Assembly (NCBI RefSeq): GCF_002874775.1
Contig: NZ_CP020991.1
Location: 1,369,225 to 1,433,224, forward strand
Length of the DNA stretch: 64,000 nt
Direction of reading: 5' to 3'
Source: Monoglobus pectinilyticus
Lineage (GTDB): Bacteria > Bacillota > Clostridia > Monoglobales > Monoglobaceae
Every line of letters begins with the position of its first letter. Position 1 is the first letter of the stretch. The notes below the pieces were generated by a model. It did no database searches, was not told where the DNA came from, and worked only from the letters and a program-made list of their open reading frames with translations. Positions 44,712 to 54,035 of this stretch are shown one piece after another. Position numbers and translations under genes: made by a program.

Positions 44712-45419
44712 ATGAAGAATAAGAAGCTTTTAAAAGCCGGACTTGTGACTGCTGCTGTTGTTTTATCATGTTCTATGCTGTTTGGCTGCGGAAATGACAA
44801 GCCAAAAGACAGCAAGCCGGAGAGCTCGGCTTCAGCAAAGCACGAAGCCGAGGGGGAGACAACAACGTCCAAGTTCAGCGGAGATAAAAAGTCTGCTTCG
44901 CCAGAAAAAAGAGTTCAGACTACACAGAGACCATATTCAAGTTCGTCTCCGGGAAGCGCTGATTCAGGCACTAATAATAAGACAGGGAGTTCTTCCGTCT
45001 CTAACAATTCGGTGCCTTCACAGTCTCAGTCCGAACTTGATGACGCGGAGTCATTTTTGAATTCAGGAATGTATACAGACGCCCGTGAAATGTTGAATTC
45101 TATAGACAAGAGTGGATTGAGCGACAGTCAGCTCACTCAATACGAGTCAATAGAAAGCCGTTTAGAAAACCACGAGAATTCCGGAGGCTCATCTTCAAGC
45201 GGATATACTCCTCAGGAGGCTGTTAAGATTGTTGAAGACCATTATGGTATAACGATTAACTATGATACCAATGGGCTTCAGCTTCAGACAAATTCAGGAG
45301 GAACTGAGTATTATCAGCTTCAGATTGAATTGAAAAATGAGAATCTCAGAAAAATAGTCAACGTATACAAAAATGGTGAGATTGAGGAAATCTCAAGTGA
45401 ACCGCTGGCATATGGATAA
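44712..45419 (+). CDS. Lipoprotein of unknown function with Ser-rich linker
   Basis: A 235-residue predicted lipoprotein (MKNKKLLKAGLVTAAVVLSCSMLFGCG, lipobox LFGC at C26). Residues ~30-115 are a Ser/Lys/Gln-rich disordered linker. The short helical stretch DDAESFLNSGMYTDAREMLNSIDKSGLSDSQL looks like one TPR-type repeat, and the end (TPQEAVKIVEDHYGITINYD...YQLQIELKNENLRKIVNVYKNGEIEEI) resembles a PepSY-like fold. No function is assigned. It starts 20 bases after gyrA and is probably cotranscribed. Confidence 0.8.
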   Translation: MKNKKLLKAGLVTAAVVLSCSMLFGCGNDKPKDSKPESSASAKHEAEGETTTSKFSGDKKSASPEKRVQTTQRPYSSSSPGSADSGTNNKTGSSSVSNNSVPSQSQSELDDAESFLNSGMYTDAREMLNSIDKSGLSDSQLTQYESIESRLENHENSGGSSSSGYTPQEAVKIVEDHYGITINYDTNGLQLQTNSGGTEYYQLQIELKNENLRKIVNVYKNGEIEEISSEPLAYG

Positions 45420-45434
45420 AAGAAAATTGCAAAG

Positions 45435-45468
45435 AAGTCTTCTGCTAATACAGCCGGAAGGCTTTTTT
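45435..45468 (+). terminator. Terminator after the gyrA-lipoprotein unit
   Basis: An imperfect stem AAGTCTTCTGC/GCCGGAAGGCTT followed by TTTTT. Confidence 0.75.
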
Positions 45469-46344
45469 GCTGGACTTTAACGGTAGAAATAATATTCATG
45501 TTTTATTACGGAAGGAAAATAGCTTTAGCAAGAAGCAGAAATCTGCCAAAAGAGGTGTAAATATGGTAGCAGACTTTTTTGTGCAGAGGATATTTTGTAG
45601 ACATAGCAGGAAAGAAAAGGAAGATAATAGCGAGATATTAGGAATAATTTAGAGAAAAGATACGTATTGGTTCAGGTTATTAGAAAAAGATTAAGCAGAT
45701 TGGTTTAAGGATAGCAGGAAGAAGTTAATCTAAAAAGACAGCCGCTTGTAAGCGGCTGTCTGAGATAGCGATGCGGCGTCAAACTTCGATGTTCGTTTTA
45801 AGAATTAAGTCCGTATTGGACAATATACTAGATTAGTAAGCTGCCGGTTTACCTGACTTTCAGATTATTATAATATTGGAGTAATGATAAGAAAATAATA
45901 ATATCAATATAAAAATATCAAAAAATAATTTATATAAATTTATTTGATATATCAAATATACTACGCTAAAGTATATTGAAAATGGGTGTTACTATATCCT
46001 AATTATCGCAGCTCAATTTTATCTCTTTTTATCAAACAAACCTGAATATTTTCACTGTTTCCACCAATTATCTAATAGAAGATTTATTATATCGCTCCAA
46101 AGTCGGGATATTAAATTTATAGTTTCTGTAATAAAAAATTCTATTTGCCGGTACAAATATCTAGCTATATAAGAATTGTTTTTTATATGGTCATGTTTAT
46201 TTCTTTATACAGGACATTAATTTTTAGACAACATTATTGTTGCTTTCGTACTAAACTAAAAAAAATATTACTTATATAAAAAGTGGAATTTGTGACTGTA
46301 TGAATATCGTCAAAACCAGCAAATTCGATTCAAGATAAATTATT
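45469..46344. other. Gene-free region with a strong isolated hairpin
   Basis: No credible gene is present. At 45736-45761 AGACAGCCGCT-TGTA-AGCGGCTGTCT forms a perfect 11-bp stem; on the minus strand it is followed by TTTTT, so it may stop read-through from the minus-strand ABC operon. The rest is AT-rich with short inverted repeats such as TTTGATATATCAAA near 45952. Confidence 0.55.
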
Positions 46345-47121
46345 TTATCTGCTTAGTTTATTTAAAAACATTCTTGTACGCTCATTTTTTGGATTGCCGA
46401 TTACCTGCTCCGGCGGACCTTCCTCAATAATAACACCGTCAGCCATGAAAACTACTTTGTCAGCCACGTTTCGTGCAAACTCTATTTCATGGGTTACAAT
46501 AACCATTGTTTTTCGTTCGGCGGCCAGGCTTCTTATCGTTTTTAATATGTCTCCGGTCAGCTCCGGGTCAAGTGCAGATGTGGGCTCGTCAAAAAACAAT
46601 ACTTTCGGGTTTGTAGCCAAAGCCCGAGCTATAGAAACTCTCTGCTGCTGCCCTCCTGATAATTGATACGGATACGCGTCGCCTTTGTCTGAAAGCCCCA
46701 TTTTTCTCAAAAGTTCTGCAGCTTCAGCTTGGACCTCAGCCTTATCCCGCTTTTGTACATGTAAAGGTGCGTCCATAATATTCTTTAACACAGAGTAGTG
46801 AGGAAACAAATTAAAGTTCTGAAACACCAATCCGAAATATGAACGGGCCTTTTTTAAAGCCGCTTTATCGGCGTAGACAGCGTTCCCGTTTTCGTCATTT
46901 TTTGTCACTTGCAAATCCTGGTATCTCATTTCACCGCCGTCCAGCTTTTCAAGTAATGTTGCGCACCTGAGCAGTGTTGATTTTCCTGAGCCTGACGGCC
47001 CAATTATCGCTAAAACGTCCCCATTTTCCACAGAAACGGATATATCCTTCAACACCTCGGTCTTGCCAAAAGACTTTTTTGCGTTTTTTATCTCAAATAT
47101 CTTTTCCTTTTCACCATTCAT
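46345..47121 (-). CDS. Polar amino-acid ABC transporter, ATP-binding protein (GlnQ-like)
   Basis: A 258-residue ATPase with Walker A GPSGSGKSTLLR, Q-loop FGLVFQNFNLFPHYSVLKN, signature LSGGQQQRVSIARALA, Walker B VLFFDEPTSALDPEL and switch His in VIVTHEIEFA. It energises the permease and binding protein encoded upstream on the same strand (order: binding protein, permease, ATPase). The start ATG 47121 follows AGGGGTGAG, 10 bases after the permease stop. Confidence 0.96.
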   Translation of the reverse strand: MNGEKEKIFEIKNAKKSFGKTEVLKDISVSVENGDVLAIIGPSGSGKSTLLRCATLLEKLDGGEMRYQDLQVTKNDENGNAVYADKAALKKARSYFGLVFQNFNLFPHYSVLKNIMDAPLHVQKRDKAEVQAEAAELLRKMGLSDKGDAYPYQLSGGQQQRVSIARALATNPKVLFFDEPTSALDPELTGDILKTIRSLAAERKTMVIVTHEIEFARNVADKVVFMADGVIIEEGPPEQVIGNPKNERTRMFLNKLSR

Positions 47122-47131
47122 ATTCTCACCC

Positions 47132-47782
47132 CTATCTGTAGTACGCCAGTTTTTTCTCTACCTTTTCCATTATGAAAGCTACCAGCAGATTGAATACATA
47201 ATAGAAAATTGCAGCCGCTATAAATGCTGTCATCGTCTTTTGGTTGGCTGCAATCGCTTTTGCCACTGTAAACATTTCGGTCACAGCCAGCGCGAACGCA
47301 AGAGACGTATCTTTTACCAGTGTTATAACTTCATTGGTTATAGGAGGAATTATACGCTTTATTACCTGCGGAAAAATTATCTTAAAAAACGTCTGTACTT
47401 TTGAATACCCCAAAACTTCAGCAGCTTCATACTGTCCCTTTGGCATGGCTTCAATACCGCTTCTGTATATTTCTGCAAAGTATGCGGCATAGTTCAAAGC
47501 GAAACCAATAATTACCGCTACAAAACGGTAAGTGTTGCTGATTTGAATTCCAAATATAAAGTATGGCCCGAAGTATACTACAAGAAGCTGAAGCATAAGC
47601 GGAGTGCCGCGCATGATTGATATGTAAATCTTGAAAATAAAACTGATGATTTTATGCTTAGACATGCGCCCGAAAGATATAAGCAGTCCAAGAGGAAGCG
47701 AAAATATTAGAGTAAGACAAAATATTTCAACGGACGTCAGCATTCCGCCGCAAAGTTCCTTTAACATTGTCATTAAATCCAT
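47132..47782 (-). CDS. Polar amino-acid ABC transporter, permease
   Basis: I choose ATG 47782 (MDLMTMLKELCGGMLTSVEIF) after GGGG; an in-frame start 30 bases upstream has no RBS. The 216-residue protein has about five membrane helices and the HisM-type EAA motif YRSGIEAMPKGQYEAAEVLGYSKVQTFFKIIFPQVIKRIIPP. It forms the homodimeric channel of the importer. Substrate is an amino acid, not further defined. Confidence 0.94.
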   Translation of the reverse strand: MDLMTMLKELCGGMLTSVEIFCLTLIFSLPLGLLISFGRMSKHKIISFIFKIYISIMRGTPLMLQLLVVYFGPYFIFGIQISNTYRFVAVIIGFALNYAAYFAEIYRSGIEAMPKGQYEAAEVLGYSKVQTFFKIIFPQVIKRIIPPITNEVITLVKDTSLAFALAVTEMFTVAKAIAANQKTMTAFIAAAIFYYVFNLLVAFIMEKVEKKLAYYR

Positions 47783-47882
47783 ATCTATACCCCGTTCAAA
47801 AATTTTCGGCAACCAATTTATTGATTGCCGAATTTGTTATAGAGCAAAGCCCTTTATTTTTATCTTAAATTTTTAAAAATAC

Positions 47883-48692
47883 TTAATCCGCTTTCAAGAT
47901 ACATACATCATATCCAAAGTATTTATCTGAAAGTTCTGCAAAGAAGCCGTCTTTTACCATTTCTTTTAAAGTATTCTGAACCTTGTCACGCAGTTCAGTA
48001 TTGCCTTTAAAGAACCCAACGCCATACTGCTCTTCGAGTATAGGCTCGTCAAGTATAACATATTGGTCTTCCTTGCCCTGAATTTGATACTTGGCAACTC
48101 CGATATCCATTGCCACAGAATCTACCGCTCCGGCTTCAAGATCCATAAAAGCGGAATTATACTGCTGGCAGGTTAAAAGCTTAGAGAAAAGCGCTTTTGT
48201 ATCAGCATGCTCCTCATCGTTTAAAGCATTAAGCGCCGCTGAATCAGCTTGCGCAGTAACAACTTTATCTTTTAAATCGGCTACCTTTGTAATTCCAGAA
48301 TCCTTCTTAACAACAAACACCTGGCTATTATCCATATAAGGCTCTGTCCATGTGTAATCATCTTCACGTCCGGTCATTGTGAATCCGTTCCAGATGCAGT
48401 CTATAGAACCTGAAGAAAGTTCCAAATCCTTAGAATCCCAGTCAACAGGCTGGAGCTTTATTTCAAGACCCATGCGCTTAGCGCATTCTGTTGCCATTTC
48501 AATATCAAATCCTGTAAACTGACCGTCATCTCCTACATAACCGTAAGGCGGAAAATCTTGGTCAAACCCAACTGTAAACGTTGTTTTTGCAGCGTCTTGC
48601 TGATTGCCGCTAGGACTGTTTCCGCAGGCGGACAACAGAGCCGCTGCCATTACACCGGCAAGAATAAATGCTACCAGCTTTTTTAACTTCAT
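47883..48692 (-). CDS. Amino-acid-binding lipoprotein (family 3 solute-binding protein)
   Basis: A 269-residue lipoprotein (MKLKKLVAFILAGVMAAALLSACG, lipobox LSAC). The family 3 signature FTGFDIEMATECAKRMG and the ligand-loop SGSIDCIWNGFTMTGREDDYTWTEPYMDNSQV, including the Arg that holds the amino-acid carboxylate, are clear. It delivers substrate to the permease encoded 70 bases downstream. Cystine or a polar amino acid are possible ligands. Confidence 0.95.
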   Translation of the reverse strand: MKLKKLVAFILAGVMAAALLSACGNSPSGNQQDAAKTTFTVGFDQDFPPYGYVGDDGQFTGFDIEMATECAKRMGLEIKLQPVDWDSKDLELSSGSIDCIWNGFTMTGREDDYTWTEPYMDNSQVFVVKKDSGITKVADLKDKVVTAQADSAALNALNDEEHADTKALFSKLLTCQQYNSAFMDLEAGAVDSVAMDIGVAKYQIQGKEDQYVILDEPILEEQYGVGFFKGNTELRDKVQNTLKEMVKDGFFAELSDKYFGYDVCILKAD

Positions 48693-48762
48693 AACTTATA
48701 ACCCCCTGTTAATTTTGGACGACTGATTATTCATGCAGAAGTCCAATCTGTTTTATAGGAAG

Positions 48763-48791
48763 ATATTATCATAAACAGCATAAAAAGTCAA
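48763..48791 (-). promoter_or_regulatory. Promoter of the amino-acid ABC operon
   Basis: On the minus strand TTGACT (48786-48791), 17-base spacer, TAATAT (48763-48768), about 70 bases before the ATG. A GGAC/GTCC pairing lies in the leader. Confidence 0.7.
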
Positions 48792-48836
48792 GATAAACTA
48801 GCAGTCAAAACAAATTGATTTTACGATATCGAGAGT

Positions 48837-48879
48837 AAAAAAACGCCTGACTTATAGGTGTTATCCTTTAAGACAGGCG
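48837..48879 (-). terminator. Terminator of the DUF4190-like gene
   Basis: On the minus strand CGCCTGTCTT pairs with AAGTCAGGCG, followed by a T-run (A-run 48837-48843 on the plus strand). Confidence 0.8.
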
Positions 48880-48903
48880 GCTTAAAAATATATTGAACAA
48901 TAT

Positions 48904-49287
48904 TTAGCTGAACGCCGCGGCGCAGCCTATACCAGCACAAGCGATAACGCAGGCACAGAAAATAATAGCTCCTACTATAACACAAATCAACGAAAGCACA
49001 AAACCCGCTGTTCTGATACCTCCGTAATATCCGGCTCCCTTTGACATTGCCGCTAAAATAATACCAATAATCCCCAAAACTACTGAAACAAATGCAGAAT
49101 AGCCAAACCACCAAAATACAATACCCACAATACCGAGTACCATACTTGCAATAGCCTGACCCTTTCCGGGTTCATACTGGGGATAATTATTATATCCGTT
49201 GTTTTGATAACCATTGTTTTGATAGTTATTATTTTGGTATCCATAATTATTCGGAGCGCCGTTGTTAGGATTGTAATTGTCCGCCAT
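48904..49287 (-). CDS. Small membrane protein with Asn/Gly/Tyr-rich N-terminus (DUF4190-like)
   Basis: A 127-residue protein. Residues 1-45 are repeats of NNYQNNGYQNNGYNN type; then GKGQAIASMVLGIVGIVFWW and two more hydrophobic helices follow (VVLGIIGIILAAMSKG, GFVLSLICVIVGAIIFCACVIAC). The layout matches DUF4190-type small membrane proteins. No function is known. It is monocistronic, with its own GGGAGAGG and a terminator. Confidence 0.8.
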   Translation of the reverse strand: MADNYNPNNGAPNNYGYQNNNYQNNGYQNNGYNNYPQYEPGKGQAIASMVLGIVGIVFWWFGYSAFVSVVLGIIGIILAAMSKGAGYYGGIRTAGFVLSLICVIVGAIIFCACVIACAGIGCAAAFS

Positions 49288-49379
49288 TTAAAATCCTCTC
49301 CCTTATTAAATTTTAATTTATCTTACTTTTGATACAGTTTGCAAAATATGTTACATATTATCACATTTTCTATAAAATG

Positions 49380-50180
49380 TCAATCTAGATGTTTTTTTGA
49401 AAACCAGTGACAAACATTGGTTTTTCTTATAAGCCACATCACGGTTATGATGAACAGAGCTGCGCTTATCCATTGAGAAGTAGAAAGACCGAGCATAAAA
49501 CCTCTGTGACTGTCACCTCTAAAAAATTCCAGGATAAACCTTATCGGCGCATATAATATAATATACATTGCCAAAGTATAAGGTTCTCGTTTAGGTGATG
49601 AAGTGTACCAAACTAAAAAAATAAAAATCAAAAATACGCAAAATGCTTCTATCAGCTGTATAGGCAGAAGAGGAATACCGTTTGGAGCCACAAGCGAGTT
49701 AGTATATGTATAGCCAATCCATGATGTTGTCTCAATACCATAACAGCAGCCGGCCGAAAAACAGCCGATTCTTGCTATCGAGTGTGCCAGCGCAAGAGCG
49801 GGAACCAATAAAACCAAATAGTCTGTTAACTTAGTTTTAATAATTTTGGAACACCACCAAGCCGCTGATATTCCTCCGAGTAATCCGCCGTAAAACACCA
49901 TACCACCGTTTGCCAGCGACCAAATAATTTCAGATGGATTCGAAATTCCTGATTCTAATGCGCGCAGTATATCCGGGATTTCAACTAAAATAAAAAGCAA
50001 TTTTGCGCCGGCCATTGCCCCAACGGCGCCAAGAACATAGATATAAACGGAGTTTTCCCTGTCTGCTCCGAATTTCGGAGCCATGAGCAGTATATACAGC
50101 ATGCCGAGCAGCGCTCCGGTTACTCCCAAAACGCCATACATAGGAATTGTTTTGCCCCAAATTATGATTTCTGATATCAT
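49380..50180 (-). CDS. lgt: Prolipoprotein diacylglyceryl transferase family protein
   Basis: A 266-residue protein with seven hydrophobic helices. The Lgt landmarks are present: MYGVLGVTGALLG, GGMVFYGGLLGGISAAWW, and ALAHSIARIGCFSAGCCYGIET, the form of the Lgt signature HxxxRIGCFxAGCCYG seen in many Clostridia, then PIQLIEAF. Lgt attaches diacylglycerol to the lipobox cysteine. The classical form is a little longer, so a paralogue with another acceptor cannot be excluded. GGGAGAG precedes the ATG. Confidence 0.85.
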   Translation of the reverse strand: MISEIIIWGKTIPMYGVLGVTGALLGMLYILLMAPKFGADRENSVYIYVLGAVGAMAGAKLLFILVEIPDILRALESGISNPSEIIWSLANGGMVFYGGLLGGISAAWWCSKIIKTKLTDYLVLLVPALALAHSIARIGCFSAGCCYGIETTSWIGYTYTNSLVAPNGIPLLPIQLIEAFCVFLIFIFLVWYTSSPKREPYTLAMYIILYAPIRFILEFFRGDSHRGFMLGLSTSQWISAALFIITVMWLIRKTNVCHWFSKKHLD

Positions 50181-50245
50181 TTTACTCTCCCAAATAAATG
50201 GTTTATATAAGCTGTCTGCAGATTTTTGTTTTTCATATCAAAGAA

Positions 50246-50280
50246 TAAAAGCCGGACAGCGGTTAAATATCTGTCCGGCT
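50246..50280 (-). terminator. Terminator of the P-type ATPase gene
   Basis: On the minus strand AGCCGGACAG pairs with CTGTCCGGCT and is followed by TTTTATTC. Confidence 0.9.
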
Positions 50281-50326
50281 TCCAGCTTATAGAGATTATA
50301 TCATAATTCTCTATATTTTGCAATCA

Positions 50327-52924
50327 TTATCTGTTGCCTAAAAAGTATCTTATGTTTTTATATATTTGAATTATCACAGTTGGCAATACTGCGAAAAATA
50401 TTATTTCGACTATCATTGACGGTCCTAGCAGTGAAATAGAGAACAAATCATGGATAGGTGTAAAAAACAATACGGCGCTGAGGAAACATACTCCGGCGGC
50501 AAACGCCACTATACTAAATGGGTTCGAACCGAATCCAAGAACGTTTATGGGCTTGCTTCCGCGGCAGTTAAAGCAGTGGAAGAGCCTACCCAGACACAGA
50601 GCGCTGAAAGCCATTGTTCCGGCTGTTTCTGCTCCATGTTCCAGCCCTATATAATACGCCGCTATTGTTGAAATAGATATAAGAATCCCTATAAAACTTG
50701 TGTTTATAATCATCTTTTTGTCTAGTATGCTGTCGTTTATTCCTCTGGGTTTTTCATTAAGCAGGTTTCTGTCTGGTTTTTCCATACTTATAGCTATTGC
50801 CGGAAGTGAATCTGTTAAAAGGTTTATAAATAATAGCTGAACGGCCGTAAACGGAGCGGACAGCCCCATTATTACGCAGTACAATACGGCTATTATTCCT
50901 GCAAGGTTACCTGTTAAAAGAAACATGATACTGTTTTTTATATTAGTGTATATGCTTCTGCCGCTGGCAACCGACCTGACAATAGTAGCAAAATTGTCGT
51001 CCGCCAAAACCATTGAAGCAGCGTCCTTGCTTACCTCTGTTCCGGTTATTCCCATAGCTACGCCAACGTCAGCCTTCTTTAATGCAGGTGCGTCGTTTAC
51101 CCCGTCGCCGGTCATCGCAACTATGTGTCCCAATTCCTGCCACAGTGTTACTATTCTTATCTTGTGTGCCGGGCTGACCCTTGCATATACACTGACCTTA
51201 GGCAGCATTTCCGAAAGTTCGCTGTCACTTATCATTTCAAGTTCTGCCCCGTCCAGAGCCAAATCACCGTCTTTAAAAATCCCAACCTCACGCGCAACTG
51301 CAATAGCTGTCATCTTATGGTCTCCGGTAATCATGACCGGCTTTATTCCGGCGCTGATACAATCGGCTACAGCCGCTTTGCTTTCCTCTCTGGGCGGGTC
51401 GGTCATTGCACATAATCCAATAAATGTGTATTTATTTTCATCATTTTCATTAATATCTGTTTTATTGCTAAACTCACGTTTTGCAAAACATAATACGCGC
51501 ATTCCGCGCTCAGAGTAGAAGACGTTCATATGTACTATTTCTTTTTTGTCCTCGTTGGTTATATCGCGTACGCGTCCGTTTACTTCAATTGATGTCAGCC
51601 GGTCAAGAAAATTATCAATCGCGCCTTTTGTCAGCATAGTGGGCTTTCCATTTATTTTGTGTAGGGTGCTCATCAGCTTCCTGTCACTGTCAAATGGGAT
51701 TTCTGCCAGCCTCGGATATGCGGAACGTACTTTGTCGCATCGTTCCTTACCGAAAAACTCGATCAAAGCTGTTTCTGTCGGATCACCGATAGATTCACCG
51801 TCGGCAGAGAAAGCTGCGTCATTACACAAAAGCATCGGGAGAATAAGATTGTCATTACTGTCAAAACGCTCAGCCGGGTGGCTGACTCCATCTCTGTAAA
51901 TTTCTCTGACCTTCATTTTATTTTGAGTTAAAGTTCCCGTTTTGTCAGAGCATATAACGCTGACGCATCCCAGTCCCTCAACTGCCTTCAAGTCTCTGAT
52001 AATGGCATTCTGCTTAGCCATTTTTTGAGTTCCTATAGCAAGCGAGATTGTTACTATTGAACTTAACGCCTCAGGTATTGCGGCAACAGCAAGAGCCACG
52101 GCAAACATCATAGCGTCGAGAATTTCTTCGCCGCGCAGAATTGACAGTGCCATAACCGCCAGACATATGATAACAATTGCAATTGTAAGTTTTTTAGAAA
52201 AGTTTTCTAAGCTCTTCTGGAGCGGCGTCTTCTTTGACTCCGCCTTGTTTATCATGGTCGCTATATTGCCTATTTCAGTTTCCATACCGGTAGCGGTTAC
52301 CACCACAACACCGCGTCCTCCTGTGACAAGAGAACCTGAATAAACCATGTTCACACGGTCTCCCAAAACTATTTCTTTACCATCAGAGTCCAAAACCTTG
52401 TCTGATTTGAGAACGCTGTCGCTCTCTCCGGTCAGAGAACTTTCGTTAACAAGCAAACCGGCGGCTTTTATAACTCTTCCATCGGCAGACGCGACAGCGC
52501 CGGCTTCCAGAATAAGTATGTCCCCTTTTACGACCTCTCGGGCAGGGATTTCACAGACATTTCCGTCCCTTATTACTTTTGCGTGGGGAGCAGACATATT
52601 TTTCAGCGCAGCCAGGGACTTTTCAGCTTTAAAGTGCTCCACCGTTCCTATTATACTGTTCATCACTATAACAAGAAGAATAACAGCGGCGCTGTCGCCG
52701 TTGCCGGTGAGTATAGAAACGGCTGAGCATACAAGCAGAATAATTACCAGCAAGTCTTCAAACTGGGAGAAGAAGACCTCTAATACATTTTTTTTCTTTT
52801 CTTCTTTAATTTCATTCGGACCGTTTTTCAAAAGCCTCTCCCTGGCTTTTTCCTGCGTCAGACCCTTTTCACTTGTCCGCAAGTTTTCAAGGACGGCGCC
52901 GGATGTCATCTCAAAAAACCTCAT
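50327..52924 (-). CDS. P-type cation-transporting ATPase, Ca2+/Mn2+ (PMCA/SPCA-like)
   Basis: ATG 52924 follows GGAGG; the frame upstream has weaker options. The 865-residue protein has the P-type features: LTGES, AAIPEAL in TM4 (cation site), ICSDKTGTLTQNKM with phosphorylated Asp327, MLTKGAIDNFLDRL in the nucleotide domain and VAMTGDGVNDAPALKKADVGVAMG. N- and C-terminal cation-ATPase domains are both present. It lies directly behind a Mn2+ riboswitch, so manganese export is the likely main job, perhaps with calcium as a second substrate. About ten helices. Confidence 0.95.
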   Translation of the reverse strand: MRFFEMTSGAVLENLRTSEKGLTQEKARERLLKNGPNEIKEEKKKNVLEVFFSQFEDLLVIILLVCSAVSILTGNGDSAAVILLVIVMNSIIGTVEHFKAEKSLAALKNMSAPHAKVIRDGNVCEIPAREVVKGDILILEAGAVASADGRVIKAAGLLVNESSLTGESDSVLKSDKVLDSDGKEIVLGDRVNMVYSGSLVTGGRGVVVVTATGMETEIGNIATMINKAESKKTPLQKSLENFSKKLTIAIVIICLAVMALSILRGEEILDAMMFAVALAVAAIPEALSSIVTISLAIGTQKMAKQNAIIRDLKAVEGLGCVSVICSDKTGTLTQNKMKVREIYRDGVSHPAERFDSNDNLILPMLLCNDAAFSADGESIGDPTETALIEFFGKERCDKVRSAYPRLAEIPFDSDRKLMSTLHKINGKPTMLTKGAIDNFLDRLTSIEVNGRVRDITNEDKKEIVHMNVFYSERGMRVLCFAKREFSNKTDINENDENKYTFIGLCAMTDPPREESKAAVADCISAGIKPVMITGDHKMTAIAVAREVGIFKDGDLALDGAELEMISDSELSEMLPKVSVYARVSPAHKIRIVTLWQELGHIVAMTGDGVNDAPALKKADVGVAMGITGTEVSKDAASMVLADDNFATIVRSVASGRSIYTNIKNSIMFLLTGNLAGIIAVLYCVIMGLSAPFTAVQLLFINLLTDSLPAIAISMEKPDRNLLNEKPRGINDSILDKKMIINTSFIGILISISTIAAYYIGLEHGAETAGTMAFSALCLGRLFHCFNCRGSKPINVLGFGSNPFSIVAFAAGVCFLSAVLFFTPIHDLFSISLLGPSMIVEIIFFAVLPTVIIQIYKNIRYFLGNR

Positions 52925-52961
52925 ATAACATTCCTCCATATAAAATTTTATGTTGTGCAAA

Positions 52962-53006
52962 TAAAAAAAGACCTCTATTACACAACATTAGTGTAATAAA
53001 AGTCTT
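52962..53006 (-). terminator. Riboswitch expression-platform terminator
   Basis: On the minus strand AAGACTTTTATTACAC pairs with GTGTAATAGAGGTCTT around TAATGTT, followed by TTTTTTT. The CTTTTATT in its 5' arm could instead pair with AATAAAG at the 5' side of the aptamer (P1). Confidence 0.88.
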
Positions 53007-53112
53007 GCTGTTGGCGAAATATTCATTAGCCCAAGTGCGGCACGGACCGATTTACAGTCGTATTGACGACACCGCACGCCTATGCTGAAAGCACAGACCG
53101 CTACTCCCCTTT
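53007..53112 (-). promoter_or_regulatory. yybP-ykoY manganese riboswitch aptamer
   Basis: On the minus strand: AAAGGGGAGTAGC (53100-53112), a TGCTTTCAGCA hairpin, GTGCGGTGTCGTCAATACG (53062-53078 region) and a closing CCGCAC, then CTTTTATT to close P1. This is the classical yybP-ykoY consensus (GGGGAGUAGC and CGUCAA loops). It senses Mn2+ and typically raises expression of exporters. Confidence 0.9.
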
Positions 53113-53121
53113 ATTGACTAC

Positions 53122-53150
53122 ATTTTACTACCAAATTTTATATTTGTCAA
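53122..53150 (-). promoter_or_regulatory. Promoter of the Mn riboswitch-ATPase unit
   Basis: On the minus strand consensus TTGACA (53145-53150), 17-base spacer, TAAAAT (53122-53127). Transcription would begin just before the aptamer. Confidence 0.85.
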
Positions 53151-53232
53151 GTATTTTTACAAAATTTTATTTTTCTTCTTAATATTCTGCATATCGAAAA
53201 GATACGTCAGTCCATGACATACGGCATCTGTA

Positions 53233-54033
53233 TCATATATAATCTGAGAAACTGCTGCGGCACCGACCGAATATAAATTTTGCAGAACAGTCTAGAACAA
53301 TGACTAATCCCCAAAAGTAAATGGTGTACCATACAACCGGAGTTCCTCCATATAGGACTGCGTTTCTGAAACCCTCGCTTATATATGAGACAGGGTTTAT
53401 AATAAAAATTAAATTTCTGATCCAAGGGGTTAAACTGTCGGAGCTCCAAAACAAAGGGGTCAGCCAATAACCAATCTGAGTCAAAACAGAAATAATATTT
53501 TTTATATCTTTGAAAAACACCGTCAAAGCCGACAGCAAATATCCCAGTACCAAAAGGAATATGGATTCAGACAGAACATAATATATCAGCCATACATTCC
53601 CGATCTTTGGAAAATATCCGAAAGCCAAAGCTGTAACAAGCAGAAGCAGTATAAACACGGCGTGTATAAAAAATGCTGATATAAGTCTGACAGCCGGCAA
53701 AACACTGACGTCAAACCGTACTTTTTTTACTAGATATGAATAATCAGTCAGAGCTGAGGCACAGCCGCCAAGACCATCGCAAAAAAACAGGTATGGCACC
53801 AAAGCCGACACTAGCCAAAGCACATATGGAACATTGTCGTCGGTCTTGCTTTTTAATGCAACCTGAAATACAAACCAGTAAAGAACGACTGTTAAACAAG
53901 GATATATAAAAGCCCAAAGCACGCCGAGAACACTCCCGGCGTACTTTGACCTGAAATCATTTTTAGCAAGTTCAAATATGTTAAGAATCTTATCTCGGTT
54001 AAATATAGACGAATGAAATTTTTTGACGGACAC
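53233..54033 (-). CDS. Polysaccharide/teichoic acid ABC exporter, permease (TagG/Wzm-like)
   Basis: A 266-residue ABC-2 type membrane protein with six helices: FELAKNDFRSKYAGSVLGVLWAFIYPCLTVVLYWFVF, LVSALVPYLFFCDGLGGCASAL, LGYLLSALTVFFKDIKNIISVLTQIGYWLTPLFW and INPVSYISEGFR. These exporters carry wall teichoic acid, O-antigen or capsule chains. GTG 54033 overlaps the end of galU closely. The matching ATPase (TagH/Wzt) is not next to it, which is unusual. The C-terminus IFGRCRSSFSDYI matches the family ending, so the gene looks complete. Confidence 0.9.
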   Translation of the reverse strand: MSVKKFHSSIFNRDKILNIFELAKNDFRSKYAGSVLGVLWAFIYPCLTVVLYWFVFQVALKSKTDDNVPYVLWLVSALVPYLFFCDGLGGCASALTDYSYLVKKVRFDVSVLPAVRLISAFFIHAVFILLLLVTALAFGYFPKIGNVWLIYYVLSESIFLLVLGYLLSALTVFFKDIKNIISVLTQIGYWLTPLFWSSDSLTPWIRNLIFIINPVSYISEGFRNAVLYGGTPVVWYTIYFWGLVIVLDCSAKFIFGRCRSSFSDYI

Positions 54034-54035
54034 CT

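Noticed and set aside
53207-53467. Frameshift in the C-terminus of the polysaccharide permease
   Set aside because: An overlapping minus-strand frame continues there, but the annotated frame ends in CRSSFSDYI, the expected family ending, so the gene is intact.
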